Shown piece by piece: positions 16,225 through 24,590 of a stretch of 64,000 bases of DNA. Source of the DNA: Psychroflexus planctonicus (GTDB lineage Bacteria; Bacteroidota; Bacteroidia; Flavobacteriales; Flavobacteriaceae); NCBI RefSeq assembly GCF_014640195.1, contig NZ_BMGM01000006.1, forward strand, positions 1 to 64,000, read 5' to 3'. Both the position numbers and the translations under genes were made by a program. Below the pieces are notes generated by a model. It was given only the letters and a program-made list of their open reading frames with translations, searched no databases and was not told the origin of the DNA. How positions within the stretch are numbered: position 1 is the first letter of the stretch; every line of letters begins with the position of its first letter.

Positions 16225-17457
16225 TTGAAAAGTATTTATTCAGCTTTAATTCAATTTTTGGAATGGATTCTTCCGTTGACCACTTGGATTAGCCCGAAAC
16301 AGAAACAATTTGTTGAAGGCAGAAAGTCGGTTTGGAAGCAATTAAAATCAATTGAAGCGACCCAAATCATTTGGATACATACCGCTTCCTTAGGCGAATA
16401 TGAGCAAGCCGTTCCGGTGATGAAGGAACTCAAAACTAAATTTCCAGACCATAAATTGCTCGTCACCTTTTTTTCGCCTTCAGGCTTTGAAGTTAAAAAG
16501 AAAGACCCACTACCCGATTTTGTTTTTTATTTGCCATTAGACACCAAATCCAATGCGAAAAACTTTGTAGAATCGCTAAACATCAAACTTGCCATTTTTG
16601 TAAAATATGAAATCTGGCCAAACTATTTAAATGCATTAGCTAAAGCTGAAATTCCTACTTATTTAATTTCGGCTTTATTCAGAAAAGAACAAATTTATTT
16701 TAAACCGATTGGTCAATTTTTGAAACAAGCTTTATATCAATTTGAACACATTTTTGTACAAAATGAAAGTTCATTAAATCAATTGAAACAGGCAGGTTTC
16801 ACAAACATGAGTATTTCTGGCGATACGCGCTACGACCGTGTTACGCAACAATTACAAATGGACAATCAATTGGATTTTATGGATGAATTTAAGCAGGATA
16901 AAATCTGCTTTGTTTTCGGGAGTTCTTGGCCAGAAGATGAAGCTGTTTTTATGGATTTTATCAATTCAACTACCAATGTAAAATTTGTCATCGCTCCACA
17001 TGAAATCAAAGCACAAAAAGTGCAAAGTTTAGTTGAAAAGCTGAATAAGAAAGTGGTTTTGCACAGCAAGATGAAAAATAAAAATCTAGCTGAAGCTGAA
17101 GTTTTGGTAATTGACCGCATTGGATTATTATCCAAAATTTATGCTTATGCAGACATCGGTTATGTAGGTGGTGGAATGGGAAATGCCGGTTTGCACAACA
17201 TCTTAGAACCCGCCACTTTTGGGGTTCCTATTGTAATTGGCAAGAATTTTCAAAAATTTCCAGAAGCCATTGAACTTAGAAAATACGCAGGATTGTTTAG
17301 TGTAGAAAATGCAAGTGAGTTTAGCAAAATAGCTTCTAAATTAGTTAAAAATCATCAGCTCAGAAAACAAACTGGAATGATTGCTGGACATTTTGTAGAA
17401 GCTAGAGCTGGTGCGACTCGACTTATCATTGAAAAAATAGTGGGAAAAATCGGCTAA
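16225..17457 (+). CDS. waaA: 3-deoxy-D-manno-octulosonic acid (Kdo) transferase
   Basis: This 410-residue GT30 enzyme transfers Kdo from CMP-Kdo to lipid IVA in the inner membrane. The N-terminal helix is the membrane anchor. The motif IWIHTASLGEYEQ with its catalytic Glu is near residue 50, and GYVGGGMGNAGLHNILEPATFG is a family signature that binds CMP-Kdo (about 312-333). The start is TTG, since no in-frame ATG lies close upstream and homologues begin here. It stands alone, divergent from the DegT gene. Together with the InaA-type kinase at 32142 and the glycosyltransferases it indicates a Kdo-containing lipopolysaccharide. Confidence 0.92.
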   Translation: MKSIYSALIQFLEWILPLTTWISPKQKQFVEGRKSVWKQLKSIEATQIIWIHTASLGEYEQAVPVMKELKTKFPDHKLLVTFFSPSGFEVKKKDPLPDFVFYLPLDTKSNAKNFVESLNIKLAIFVKYEIWPNYLNALAKAEIPTYLISALFRKEQIYFKPIGQFLKQALYQFEHIFVQNESSLNQLKQAGFTNMSISGDTRYDRVTQQLQMDNQLDFMDEFKQDKICFVFGSSWPEDEAVFMDFINSTTNVKFVIAPHEIKAQKVQSLVEKLNKKVVLHSKMKNKNLAEAEVLVIDRIGLLSKIYAYADIGYVGGGMGNAGLHNILEPATFGVPIVIGKNFQKFPEAIELRKYAGLFSVENASEFSKIASKLVKNHQLRKQTGMIAGHFVEARAGATRLIIEKIVGKIG

Positions 17458-17460
17458 TTT

Positions 17461-17769
17461 TTACTTTACAAACTTTTTGAGATGCCTTTTTAAAATTGCA
17501 AAACGGTAAACACCAATCACAAAAAACAAGAAGCTAAACGAAATACCAACGACTCCCACCCATTTAAGGTTTCCTAGGCTTTCATTATCAATTCTCATTA
17601 AAGCCGAGCCACCCAAAAACAAATACAAAGAAGTTCGCAAATACGATAGTAAAGTTCTTTCGTTGGCAAGTTTAGTTCGTTCTAAAGCCAAATGATCACG
17701 AAGAATAATACGTTCTTCGTTGTTGAAATCATCGGTTATTTTAATGGCTTTTTTAAGTTGCTTTTTCAT
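17461..17769 (-). CDS. DUF202 small membrane protein
   Basis: This 102-residue protein matches the DUF202 (YidH-like) family. The motif ALERTKLANERTLLSYLRTSL (about residues 28-48) leads into a first membrane helix, followed by a second helix (GVVGISFSFLFFVIGVYRF). The function is unknown. It converges with waaA, 3 bases apart, and precedes no partner on its own strand; DUF2461 lies 46 bases upstream. Confidence 0.85.
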   Translation of the reverse strand: MKKQLKKAIKITDDFNNEERIILRDHLALERTKLANERTLLSYLRTSLYLFLGGSALMRIDNESLGNLKWVGVVGISFSFLFFVIGVYRFAILKRHLKKFVK

Positions 17770-17815
17770 TTTACACCCATTTTTTCATTGTTTTGATGAT
17801 TATTTTAGCTAGTTT

Positions 17816-18469
17816 CTAAACCGTTACCGCTTTGTTCAAATACCTTCTAAATTGTAGCATGGCTTGGTAAGTTTCTATAACCAATTCATCAAAATCTTTG
17901 CTCAACACTTGCTTTCTTGAAATAGGCCGGTGCGCTGCAAAGCTTTTATGCCGAAGCAATTCGATATGTGGGTGATCTTTTGAAAATCCTTTGGGGGAAG
18001 TTTTCAACTTTTCATCTTCCATTAAACCACCAAACAGTTTTTGAAATTGGGGTTGTTCAATTATTTCTTTCAAAACTTCCCCATTGTAATCAATGGCATC
18101 GCGAATACTTTTTAAAAATTCTGCTTTAGGTCTATAAAATCCCCCAGCCAGAAAACATTCATTTACACCCAAGTGAATATAAAAATCGCTGGTTTTTGGT
18201 CGTTTGTCTAATCCTGCACCAAAATGATCTTTGTAAGTAGGTTTGTTGGGATGGTATAACAGATTGTTGTTTATGCGGTTGATGGCTTTTTTCCCCGTGG
18301 TGTGGTAGTAATCTTCATCGATTTCTGCCAACTTAATGTCCATGTTATTGAGCCACTCGATATACGCATCACGAACTTTTTCATATTCGTCTCGATGTGC
18401 ATCCATCCAGTCTTTGGAGTTATTTTTGGTGAGTTTTTCCAAAAAGGAAAAAAGCGATTTAAAATCCAT
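17816..18469 (-). CDS. DUF2461 domain-containing protein
   Basis: This 217-residue protein has the family signatures FLEKLTKNNSKDWMDAHR near the start, RINNNLLYHPNKPTYKDHFG around residue 65, and YIHLGVNECFLAGGFYRP around residue 98. The family is widespread and uncharacterised. The gene follows the S24 regulator on the same strand with only 9 bases between them, so the two are probably one transcript. Confidence 0.9.
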   Translation of the reverse strand: MDFKSLFSFLEKLTKNNSKDWMDAHRDEYEKVRDAYIEWLNNMDIKLAEIDEDYYHTTGKKAINRINNNLLYHPNKPTYKDHFGAGLDKRPKTSDFYIHLGVNECFLAGGFYRPKAEFLKSIRDAIDYNGEVLKEIIEQPQFQKLFGGLMEDEKLKTSPKGFSKDHPHIELLRHKSFAAHRPISRKQVLSKDFDELVIETYQAMLQFRRYLNKAVTV

Positions 18470-18478
18470 AGTTTGTAA

Positions 18479-19252
18479 TTAAGAAGATTGTTTGAACGAA
18501 GCTAATTGTTCTTTTAAATCTTCCATAGAAGCTTCTAACTTTTTTAACACCGTATTTTCTGAATTTTCATTTAAGGTGAAAGTAAGCTTACTTTTTACTT
18601 CCCACAATTCCTGAATACTGGATATTTCCACTTCGTAAGGTGGGTAAGTTTCGTTGCTGGATAATAAAACCACCGTGCTTGGATTTTGGGTTTTGTGCAA
18701 CTTCTTCACCAAAACCGAATCTTGTAATACAAAAACATAAATTTTATGTTGTTTGGCTTCCGCTAAATTTTCTACTGCTTTTGCCAACACCCAATCTTCT
18801 GGACGCAAATCGGGTAACATGGAATCGCCTTCAACCTGAAAACCACGATAAGTAGCATTTCTAAATTGCGGCAAAGGCAAATCGAAAGCAGGAAGTTGTT
18901 GGTAGTATTCGTTGTTTTGAAGGTTTTGCGGATAACCCGCCGCCGCTTTTTGATTGACCAACAATAAGTTTTCTTGGTCGCTATTGTTCACCGTTACCAC
19001 TTTCGGCATCATACTTTGGTTTTGCAGACTGATTTCTTTCTGAAAACTTTCGCCATACAACCAAAGCGGATTAATTTGATATTCTTTTAAAAGTTGAGCT
19101 ACCACACTTCCTAATAAACGGGTTTTTCCGCGTTCAATATCGGCAGTAGAATTTTTGATGCCAAGTACTTCGGCAAATTCAGCTTGGGTTAAATTTTGCT
19201 CTTCACGGATTTGTTTAAAACGTTTTACTTCTAAGGGTAAGTCAGCTTTCAT
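18479..19252 (-). CDS. XRE-family regulator with S24 (LexA-like) peptidase domain
   Basis: This 257-residue protein combines an N-terminal helix-turn-helix (residues 10-65, LTQAEFAEVLGIKNSTADIE) with a LexA/UmuD-type self-cleaving domain. The likely cleavage site is Ala105-Gly106 (KAAAGY). The catalytic serine is Ser144 (EGDSMLP) and the lysine Lys183 (LVKKL). A coiled tail follows residue 220. Such proteins repress stress or mobile-element genes and are cleaved on a signal such as RecA filaments. No phage genes are nearby, so it may control the DUF2461 operon or act elsewhere. Confidence 0.87.
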   Translation of the reverse strand: MKADLPLEVKRFKQIREEQNLTQAEFAEVLGIKNSTADIERGKTRLLGSVVAQLLKEYQINPLWLYGESFQKEISLQNQSMMPKVVTVNNSDQENLLLVNQKAAAGYPQNLQNNEYYQQLPAFDLPLPQFRNATYRGFQVEGDSMLPDLRPEDWVLAKAVENLAEAKQHKIYVFVLQDSVLVKKLHKTQNPSTVVLLSSNETYPPYEVEISSIQELWEVKSKLTFTLNENSENTVLKKLEASMEDLKEQLASFKQSS

Positions 19253-19574
19253 ATCAAATGTATTTACCTACCAAATATAGTTTATTTTGGAATATATCCA
19301 AACTACTTGTCTTATTTCCTTAAACTTTATAATTCCAAAAAGATAATAGACCGCTGTGCTGTTAGAAATAAGAATTGAGATTTATTTATAACTAATTGAT
19401 TATCAATATTAGCTTAGTACACGATAAAAAAATCACTTAATCATGTACATACAGGTTTTTAATCTTATGCGATTTAGACCTCACAGGTCTCAATGACCTG
19501 TGAAGTATTGCTGATCAAACATTTAGAATTAGATTCGAGTTTTTGTCATGTACTATCCAACATTAACTTAAAAT
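19253..19574. other. Intergenic region without a gene, containing palindromes
   Basis: No coding frame is supported in these 322 bases. Two structures stand out. TCACAGGT (19481-19488) pairs with ACCTGTGA (19496-19503). TAGTACACGA (19415-19424) is nearly the reverse complement of TCATGTACTA (19546-19555), one mismatch. The outer pair brackets the inner palindrome, a layout resembling a small non-autonomous element. The promoter of the S24 regulator should lie at the low-coordinate end. Confidence 0.45.
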
Positions 19575-21464
19575 TCACGTCTCTAAATTATATAACATAA
19601 ACGAATATGCTTCATCGTAGAGTTGGTTTAGTTTTTCACCCTTGAAATGATGACCCACATCTTGAAAAACTTTCAAGTAAGCTTCATTTTCAAATTCTTG
19701 CAAACCATGTACAAATTTATAGGAATTAAATGGCGATACGCGATCGTCTTTATCACCAGTAATGAGTAAAACTTCTAAATTTTGATTCGAGATTTTTTTC
19801 AATTGATGCAAAGGCGAATAAGTTTTTAGGTATTTTTTTATCGATCTATTTTTTGGATAGCCAAATTCATTATACCATTTGGGCTGGTCATATTTATCGA
19901 AATTGACCATATCTGACAAACCAAATATACTTACGGCAACTTTGAATTTTTCGCTGTGGTTTAAAATGGCATCGTTAATAATTAACCCTCCATTTGAAAA
20001 TCCATAAATTCCGATTTTTTTTGGTTTAGAAATCTTATGTTCTGAAATAAAATCTAAGCATTTTCCAAAATCAGCAAAGCTATTTTTCTTGTTTTCTAGC
20101 GTAGCGGAAGTATGCCAGCTAATTCCATTTTCTCCACCGCCGCGTACTCCTGCAATAGCATAAACACCACCATTTTGTACAAATAAATTGATATGTTCTG
20201 AATAAGCTGGCATTACACTTTGTTTGAAGCCGCCGTACACATGTAAAAGCAAAGGCGAATTGCTGTTTAATAAGGAGTCTTTGTAGTAGAAAATCATTGG
20301 TATACTGTCACTTTGATTTTTGACCCACTTTTGTTCAATTTTGAAATTGGATAACTCAGGTGTCAAATTTTCTGTGATTTTAACTAAAGAACTATCTGCT
20401 TTCAATTCATAGCTTATATTTGGAATATGAAAAGAAGTGTAGTCAATTTTAATCGATGTCTCTGTATATTTTTTAAATTGAATTCTTGCTAATTCATTTC
20501 TAAAAATCGGCTTGTAATTATGATTATGAATATCAAAACTGAATAAATTGCTTTTCCCTTTTTCAATAAAACTGAAGTAGATAAATCCATTATTGAGAAT
20601 GCATTTTTCGATGCTAATTTTTTTATCCATCTTAAAAATTTCCTTCACTTTATCATTCTGCAAATCGTAGCTATAAAAGGCAGTAAAATCCATTTGATTG
20701 TCATAAAAAAACAAAGTTTCATCGCTTGCACCGAAAAAATCGAACTCATTTTCAAAATCAATTGTTTTGGGTTCATCCTTTTCAGTCTGATCTGTATACA
20801 AGTAAAATTCGTTTTTTAGTTGAGTAATAAGACTTGAAGAATTGATAACTTGTAAAGAGAATTTACTTTTTAAATCCAGTAAATCTATAGTTTGCTTTTC
20901 AAAATCAAATTTCTTAAGCACAGTCTTGCCTTCATCGTCAGCTTCAAAGAAATAAAGAAATTTAGAAGTTGCTTGTGCCTTAGGAAAATCGTAAATAATG
21001 AAATCTGCAATCAGCTGTTTATTTTCAATATCCCAAACCTGAAGAGCTACTTCATCATTTAAAAAACGAGACCCTTTTATAATTAAATAATTGCTGAAAT
21101 TAGTTTCCAATAACTTTGGTTCAAATTGAAGCGCATCTGAACTTAAAAACAAAGTGGGTTTTTCTGTTTCTTCATCATGCTGGTAATAAATCCCATCTTG
21201 GGCTTCATAAAAGAAGTAGTTTCCGATTGTTGTTTTAAGATTAAGTACTAAAGAATCCGATTTAACTTCTTCATTTTGTTTTTTGAAAAAAAGAGATGTG
21301 TCTTCGTAATTCGATTTAAATTTAATGTAATTTTCATCTTGTTTTTGAAGCCATGCTGCTAGCTGTTTGTCGTCATTTTCCATCCACATATACCGATCGT
21401 CGCTTGAGAAGTTAAGACTACAGGAAACCAAAAATATAAAACTAAGGATGAGTAGTTTTTTCAT
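19575..21464 (-). CDS. Prolyl oligopeptidase family serine peptidase (lipoprotein)
   Basis: This 629-residue protein has the POP (S9) layout: a beta-propeller-like N-terminal region (about 30-380), then an alpha/beta-hydrolase domain. The catalytic triad reads Ser490 (GFSNGG), Asp574 (DKDDRVSP) and His605 (DVGHHF). The motif VRGGGENG near residue 440 is typical of the family. The signal peptide ends in LVSCS, so Cys15 would be lipidated and the enzyme anchored outside the cytoplasm. It probably cleaves short proline-containing peptides. It is monocistronic and lies upstream of the tRNA array in coordinates, on the same strand. Confidence 0.9.
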   Translation of the reverse strand: MKKLLILSFIFLVSCSLNFSSDDRYMWMENDDKQLAAWLQKQDENYIKFKSNYEDTSLFFKKQNEEVKSDSLVLNLKTTIGNYFFYEAQDGIYYQHDEETEKPTLFLSSDALQFEPKLLETNFSNYLIIKGSRFLNDEVALQVWDIENKQLIADFIIYDFPKAQATSKFLYFFEADDEGKTVLKKFDFEKQTIDLLDLKSKFSLQVINSSSLITQLKNEFYLYTDQTEKDEPKTIDFENEFDFFGASDETLFFYDNQMDFTAFYSYDLQNDKVKEIFKMDKKISIEKCILNNGFIYFSFIEKGKSNLFSFDIHNHNYKPIFRNELARIQFKKYTETSIKIDYTSFHIPNISYELKADSSLVKITENLTPELSNFKIEQKWVKNQSDSIPMIFYYKDSLLNSNSPLLLHVYGGFKQSVMPAYSEHINLFVQNGGVYAIAGVRGGGENGISWHTSATLENKKNSFADFGKCLDFISEHKISKPKKIGIYGFSNGGLIINDAILNHSEKFKVAVSIFGLSDMVNFDKYDQPKWYNEFGYPKNRSIKKYLKTYSPLHQLKKISNQNLEVLLITGDKDDRVSPFNSYKFVHGLQEFENEAYLKVFQDVGHHFKGEKLNQLYDEAYSFMLYNLET

Positions 21465-21654
21465 AAGAATACAGCTATTAAATGTGAAGATTTAAAAGTA
21501 CTGATAAATTGATTAGGGGAGATTAAAAATTTTAAGCAAAAGAACGATAGAATATATTGCAAACAAGGAAACCTTGTTAATTACTGATTAACAAGTTCTT
21601 GTACTCGAATCGGCTCCAGAAATTCGGAAGAACCTACATAAAAATTTACTGTAA

Positions 21655-21685
21655 CAAAAAAAGCCTGCAAAAAATTGCAGGCTTT
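21655..21685 (-). terminator. Second copy of the tRNA terminator
   Basis: AAAGCCTGCA pairs with TGCAGGCTTT across AAAAAT, and on the minus strand a T-run follows. It is identical in its stem to the terminator at 21741-21771. Confidence 0.75.
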
Positions 21686-21740
21686 GCACTCGGAGCGGCC
21701 CCGAAACTTCGGGGGAACCCGCATAAAAATTTATTGAACA

Positions 21741-21771
21741 AAAAAAAAGCCTGCAAAAAATTGCAGGCTTT
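21741..21771 (-). terminator. Terminator of the tRNA-Gly/tRNA-Leu transcript
   Basis: AAAGCCTGCA (21746-21755) pairs with TGCAGGCTTT (21762-21771), with a run of T on the minus strand. It begins one base after the mature 3' end of tRNA-Leu. Confidence 0.85.
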
Positions 21772-21772
21772 G

Positions 21773-21857
21773 TACTCGGAGCGGGACTTGAACCCGCACG
21801 GCCATAATGGCCATTGGATTTTAAGTCCAACGTGTCTACCAATTCCACCATCCGAGC
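21773..21857 (-). tRNA. tRNA-Leu (anticodon TAA)
   Basis: The 85-base minus-strand sequence folds with acceptor stem GCTCGGA / TCCGAGT (one G-U pair), D-arm GGTAGAC, an anticodon arm TTGGACTTAAAATCCAA with TAA in the loop, a long variable arm with TGGCCATTATGGCCG, and T-arm GGGTTCAAGTCCC. The long variable arm is the mark of a class II tRNA. The CCA end is not encoded, so it relies on the CCA-adding enzyme at 34512. Confidence 0.97.
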
Positions 21858-21872
21858 AGGATATGTTCTTTG

Positions 21873-21944
21873 AGCGAAAGACGGGATTTGAACCCGCGAC
21901 CCTCACCTTGGCAAGGTGATGCTCTACCCCTGAGCTACTTTCGC
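21873..21944 (-). tRNA. tRNA-Gly (anticodon GCC)
   Basis: The 72-base minus-strand sequence has acceptor stem GCGAAAG / CTTTCGC, D-arm AGCTCAGGGGTAGAGC, anticodon arm CACCTTGCCAAGGTG with GCC, and T-arm GCGGGTTTGAATCCCG. CCA is not encoded. It lies 15 bases upstream of tRNA-Leu in the same transcript. Confidence 0.97.
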
Positions 21945-22075
21945 ATAATGTATATGAACTTTTATTGCGGGTGCAAATTTAATCTTTTTATTGAGTTCTC
22001 AAACTTTTTTTTGAACAAAAATTATTCATTTCGTCTGATTAAATTGCTTACTGCATTTTATAAGAATACAAGTTG

Positions 22076-22963
22076 CTAATATTCAAATAAATCTGATGAC
22101 AAATATCGATCTCCACGATCACAGACAATACTCACAATCACTCCACTTTCTAAGAAATTACCTAATTTGATAGCGGCAGTTGTAGCTCCACCACTACTCA
22201 TCCCGGAAAAAACACCCAATTGTGAAGCCAACTTTCTTGCCATTTGTCGAGCATCATCTTCATTCACTTCTATAATTTGATCTACTCGAGATGCATCGAA
22301 TATCTTAGGTAAATATTCGGGTTTCCACTTTCTAATACCAGGAATACGAGCATCATCACTTGGTTGTACTCCTACAATCTGAATGTTTTTATCTTGCTCT
22401 TTCAAAAAAGTAGATGTTCCCATGATGGTTCCGGTTGTTCCCATAGAAGAAACAAAATGGGTAACTTTTTGGTTTGTGTCTCGCCAAATTTCAGGTCCTG
22501 TAGTTTTATAATGTGCTTTCCAATTATCAGGATTGGCAAATTGGTTGAACATATAATAATTACCAGTTTTCACTTTATCTTCAACGAAATCTCTTGCACC
22601 TTCTATTCCAACATCAGCACTGGTTAAAGTTACTTTTGCTCCAAAAGCACGCATGGTTTTTACCCGTTCTATAGTTGAATTTTCGGGCATGACCAATTCA
22701 ATGGATAAGCCGAAAACACTTGCAATCATAGCTAAAGCAATGCCTGTGTTACCACTAGTGGGTTCGATTAATTTTGTGTTTTTATCAATTTCTCCCCGTT
22801 CTAAAGCAGATTGAATCATGTTTAAAGCTGCACGATCTTTTACGCTACCACCAGGATTGTGACCTTCTAACTTCAATAATAGTTTTACATTTTTATTTTC
22901 CAATAAACTAGATGCATCTACTAATGGAGTGTTTCCTACTAAATCTATAATCTTAGTCGACAT
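22076..22963 (-). CDS. cysM: Cysteine synthase (O-acetylserine sulfhydrylase B type)
   Basis: This 295-residue PLP enzyme makes cysteine from O-acetylserine and sulfide. The Schiff-base lysine is Lys42 (GGSVKDR). [11 protein letters not shown] binds the substrate, SSMGTTGT binds the PLP phosphate, and SGMSSGGA and [10 protein letters not shown] close the active site. The start chosen is the ATG at 22963 ([14 protein letters not shown]), where homologues begin; a longer frame exists upstream but only overlaps cysE. It overlaps the end of cysE by 11 bases, so the two steps of cysteine synthesis are translationally coupled. Confidence 0.93.
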   Translation of the reverse strand: MSTKIIDLVGNTPLVDASSLLENKNVKLLLKLEGHNPGGSVKDRAALNMIQSALERGEIDKNTKLIEPTSGNTGIALAMIASVFGLSIELVMPENSTIERVKTMRAFGAKVTLTSADVGIEGARDFVEDKVKTGNYYMFNQFANPDNWKAHYKTTGPEIWRDTNQKVTHFVSSMGTTGTIMGTSTFLKEQDKNIQIVGVQPSDDARIPGIRKWKPEYLPKIFDASRVDQIIEVNEDDARQMARKLASQLGVFSGMSSGGATTAAIKLGNFLESGVIVSIVCDRGDRYLSSDLFEY

Positions 22964-23747
22964 GCTTTTGTGTTTTAATATCGGTTTTACTCTGATTTGA
23001 AACAATAGAATTTGGCGCCACAGAACTAGTTAACCATACATTTCCTCCAACAACTGAATTTTTCCCAATTACTGTTTTACCTCCTAAAATAGTAGCATTG
23101 GCATAAATAGTAACATGATCTTCAATGCTTGGATGGCGCTTGGTCTCTTGCATAGATTTATCTACTGAATGTGCTCCCAAAGTTACTCCTTGGTAAATTT
23201 TTACATGATTTTGAATATGAGATGTTTCCCCAATTACAACTCCGGTTCCATGGTCTATAAAAAATGGAACTCCAATTTCTGCTCCCGGATTAATGTCAAT
23301 TCCAGTAGTACTATGAGCGCATTCTGCCATTAATCTTGGAACCAATGGAAGACCAAATTTTAGCAATGCATGACTTAAACGATAAGTAGCAATGGCGTAA
23401 AAACCTGGATAGGCAAGATATACTTCTGCTAAGGAATGTGCTGCTGGGTCGTTTTCTAATATAAACTGCGCATCTTCATTAAGTTGTTTTTGTATTTTGG
23501 GAATTTCAGAAATGTAATCTTCCCAAATATTCCTACAAGTCTGCTCTGGTTTGTAGCAAACTAAATCGGCTAATTCTTCAAAAGATGTTTCCAGTTTTTG
23601 TAGGGTTTCATTAACCGCAGTATCGGAATCGAATAAACATAAAAATAGCTTCCTCGTAAAAGCAGTGGTTTTTTCTTTTATAATGTAGGACTGCTTTAAC
23701 TTGCTTTTTATTTCTTGAATATCTTCTTGAATGCTTTTTGTAATCAA
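22953..23747 (-). CDS. cysE: Serine O-acetyltransferase
   Basis: This 264-residue enzyme acetylates serine, the substrate supply for CysM. The N-terminal half is helical, with [20 protein letters not shown] near residue 100. The C-terminal half is a left-handed beta-helix of hexapeptide repeats with [11 protein letters not shown], the catalytic-histidine segment [13 protein letters not shown] and [19 protein letters not shown]. The start is TTG: an in-frame stop lies at 23769-23771 and no ATG occurs between. A consensus -7 box lies at 23764-23771. The length matches the Bacteroidota EpsC-type enzyme. Confidence 0.92.
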   Translation of the reverse strand: MITKSIQEDIQEIKSKLKQSYIIKEKTTAFTRKLFLCLFDSDTAVNETLQKLETSFEELADLVCYKPEQTCRNIWEDYISEIPKIQKQLNEDAQFILENDPAAHSLAEVYLAYPGFYAIATYRLSHALLKFGLPLVPRLMAECAHSTTGIDINPGAEIGVPFFIDHGTGVVIGETSHIQNHVKIYQGVTLGAHSVDKSMQETKRHPSIEDHVTIYANATILGGKTVIGKNSVVGGNVWLTSSVAPNSIVSNQSKTDIKTQKHVD

Positions 23748-23763
23748 ATGCTTTATTTTTAAA

Positions 23764-23771
23764 CAAAATTA
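23764..23771 (-). promoter_or_regulatory. Promoter -7 box of cysE-cysM
   Basis: On the minus strand TAATTTTG fits TAnnTTTG and lies 16 bases before the TTG start of cysE. No -33 TTG is visible. Confidence 0.5.
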
Positions 23772-23891
23772 AGGTAGATGGTGAATTACATCTAAAGATT
23801 ATCATTTTATTAGGGATTAGGTAAATTCAGAATTGGGAATGTCACCCCTAACGGGGTTGAATTACTTTACCATGCTTTTGTTAATGATATT

Positions 23892-23943
23892 TCGCCCCTA
23901 ATGGGGCTATTGTTATTTCGCTCCTACAGAGCTTAATATTATT
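23892..23943 (+). repeat. Left REP-like dimer
   Basis: Two 26-base units each start TTCGC and contain a palindrome: GCCCC-TAAT-GGGGC and GCTC-CTACA-GAGC. A third related palindrome, ACCCC-TAAC-GGGGT, lies 50 bases further left at 23844-23857. The stems vary while the pairing is kept, which is a sign of selection on structure. Confidence 0.7.
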
Positions 23944-24018
23944 TTTTCTATCTTTATTTTTTGAATTTTAATATGTTGTTTTGCAATTGATTAACTAGCT
24001 TTTATTTAAAGATAAATT

Positions 24019-24480
24019 ATGGCTAATACATTTACACAAGTCTATATACAAATCGTATTTACTGTTAAGGGTAGACAAAATCTAATTCATAAAAAATGGA
24101 AAGATGAACTATATAAATACATATGTGGTATTGTCAATGCTAAGCAACAAAAAGTTTATGCTATTGGTGGAGTTGCTGATCATATACATATCTTGGTGAG
24201 TATAAAACCAAATATTTCAATTTCAGAACTGGTAAGGAGCATAAAGGCAAATTCATCTAAATGGATCAATGAAAAAGGATTGGTTTTAGGGAAATTTCAA
24301 TGGCAAGGTGGTTTTGGAGCTTTTTCATATGCACAATCTCAGTTAGATACTGTAATTAAGTATATCAATAACCAAGAAAAACATCACAAAGTGAAAACCT
24401 TCAAAGATGAATATACTGAATTTTTAGAAAAATTTGAAATTGATTATGATGAAAAATATTTATTTAAATTCATTGAATAA
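24019..24480 (+). CDS. IS200/IS605-like (REP-associated type) tyrosine transposase
   Basis: This 153-residue single-domain HUH enzyme has the metal-binding pair His55 and His57 (ADHIHILVS) and a catalytic tyrosine, most likely Tyr115 in VIKYINNQ, with Gln119 following. The sequence appears intact. Y1 enzymes of this kind cut single-stranded DNA at hairpins and join ends through a 5'-phosphotyrosine. No TnpB gene accompanies it. The inverted palindrome pairs on both sides suggest that it belongs to the RAYT group, which maintains or spreads REP sequences and is often kept as a single-copy domesticated gene. Confidence 0.87.
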   Translation: MANTFTQVYIQIVFTVKGRQNLIHKKWKDELYKYICGIVNAKQQKVYAIGGVADHIHILVSIKPNISISELVRSIKANSSKWINEKGLVLGKFQWQGGFGAFSYAQSQLDTVIKYINNQEKHHKVKTFKDEYTEFLEKFEIDYDEKYLFKFIE

Positions 24481-24534
24481 ATACAATTAATAGCTCCGTG
24501 AGGAGCAACATCACAATAGCTCCGTTAGGAGCGA
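24481..24534 (-). repeat. Right REP-like dimer, inverted relative to the left one
   Basis: GCTCC-GTGA-GGAGC (24493-24506) and GCTCC-GTTA-GGAGC (24519-24532) follow directly after the transposase stop. Read on the minus strand they begin TCGCTCC, as the left dimer does on the plus strand. Confidence 0.7.
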
Positions 24535-24590
24535 CATAATTTCAGGAAACAATAAAATTCAACAGTTTATAAAGAAATCCCTTTTTTTTT

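Larger units (their letters stand above)
21601..21772 (-). repeat. 86-bp tandem units of degraded tRNA-Leu tail plus terminator
   Basis: Downstream of tRNA-Leu, its 3' end is echoed twice. The tail of the true tRNA starts (plus strand) at 21773. Similar blocks start at 21687 and at 21601, exactly 86 bases apart each time. Each keeps the acceptor and T-arm outline (CTCGGAGCGG / CTCGAATCGG). The two spacers each hold the same terminator hairpin (21660-21685 and 21746-21771). The block at 21687 also contains CCCCGAA AC TTCGGGG. The blocks lack the 5' half of a tRNA and cannot be functional. Confidence 0.75.
23841..24534 (+). mobile_element. RAYT/IS200-like element framed by inverted REP-like palindromes
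   Basis: A single IS200-like transposase gene is flanked by short palindromes of one family. On the left are three (stems at 23844-23857, 23894-23907 and 23920-23932). On the right are two (24493-24506 and 24519-24532), in the opposite orientation. The last left pair and the right pair both have a 26-base period, and the left pair (23892-23943) matches the reverse complement of the right pair (24481-24534) over about 50 bases at roughly 80% by eye. This is the arrangement of REP-associated tyrosine transposases. Confidence 0.7.

Noticed and set aside
21588-21919. Overlapping ORFs on both strands across the tRNA region
   Set aside because: They run through tRNA-Leu, tRNA-Gly and terminator repeats, so they are by-products of structured RNA sequence.
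22964-23005. Longer N-terminus for cysM
   Set aside because: The extra 14 codons only overlap cysE and are absent from the family; the conserved region starts at 22963.
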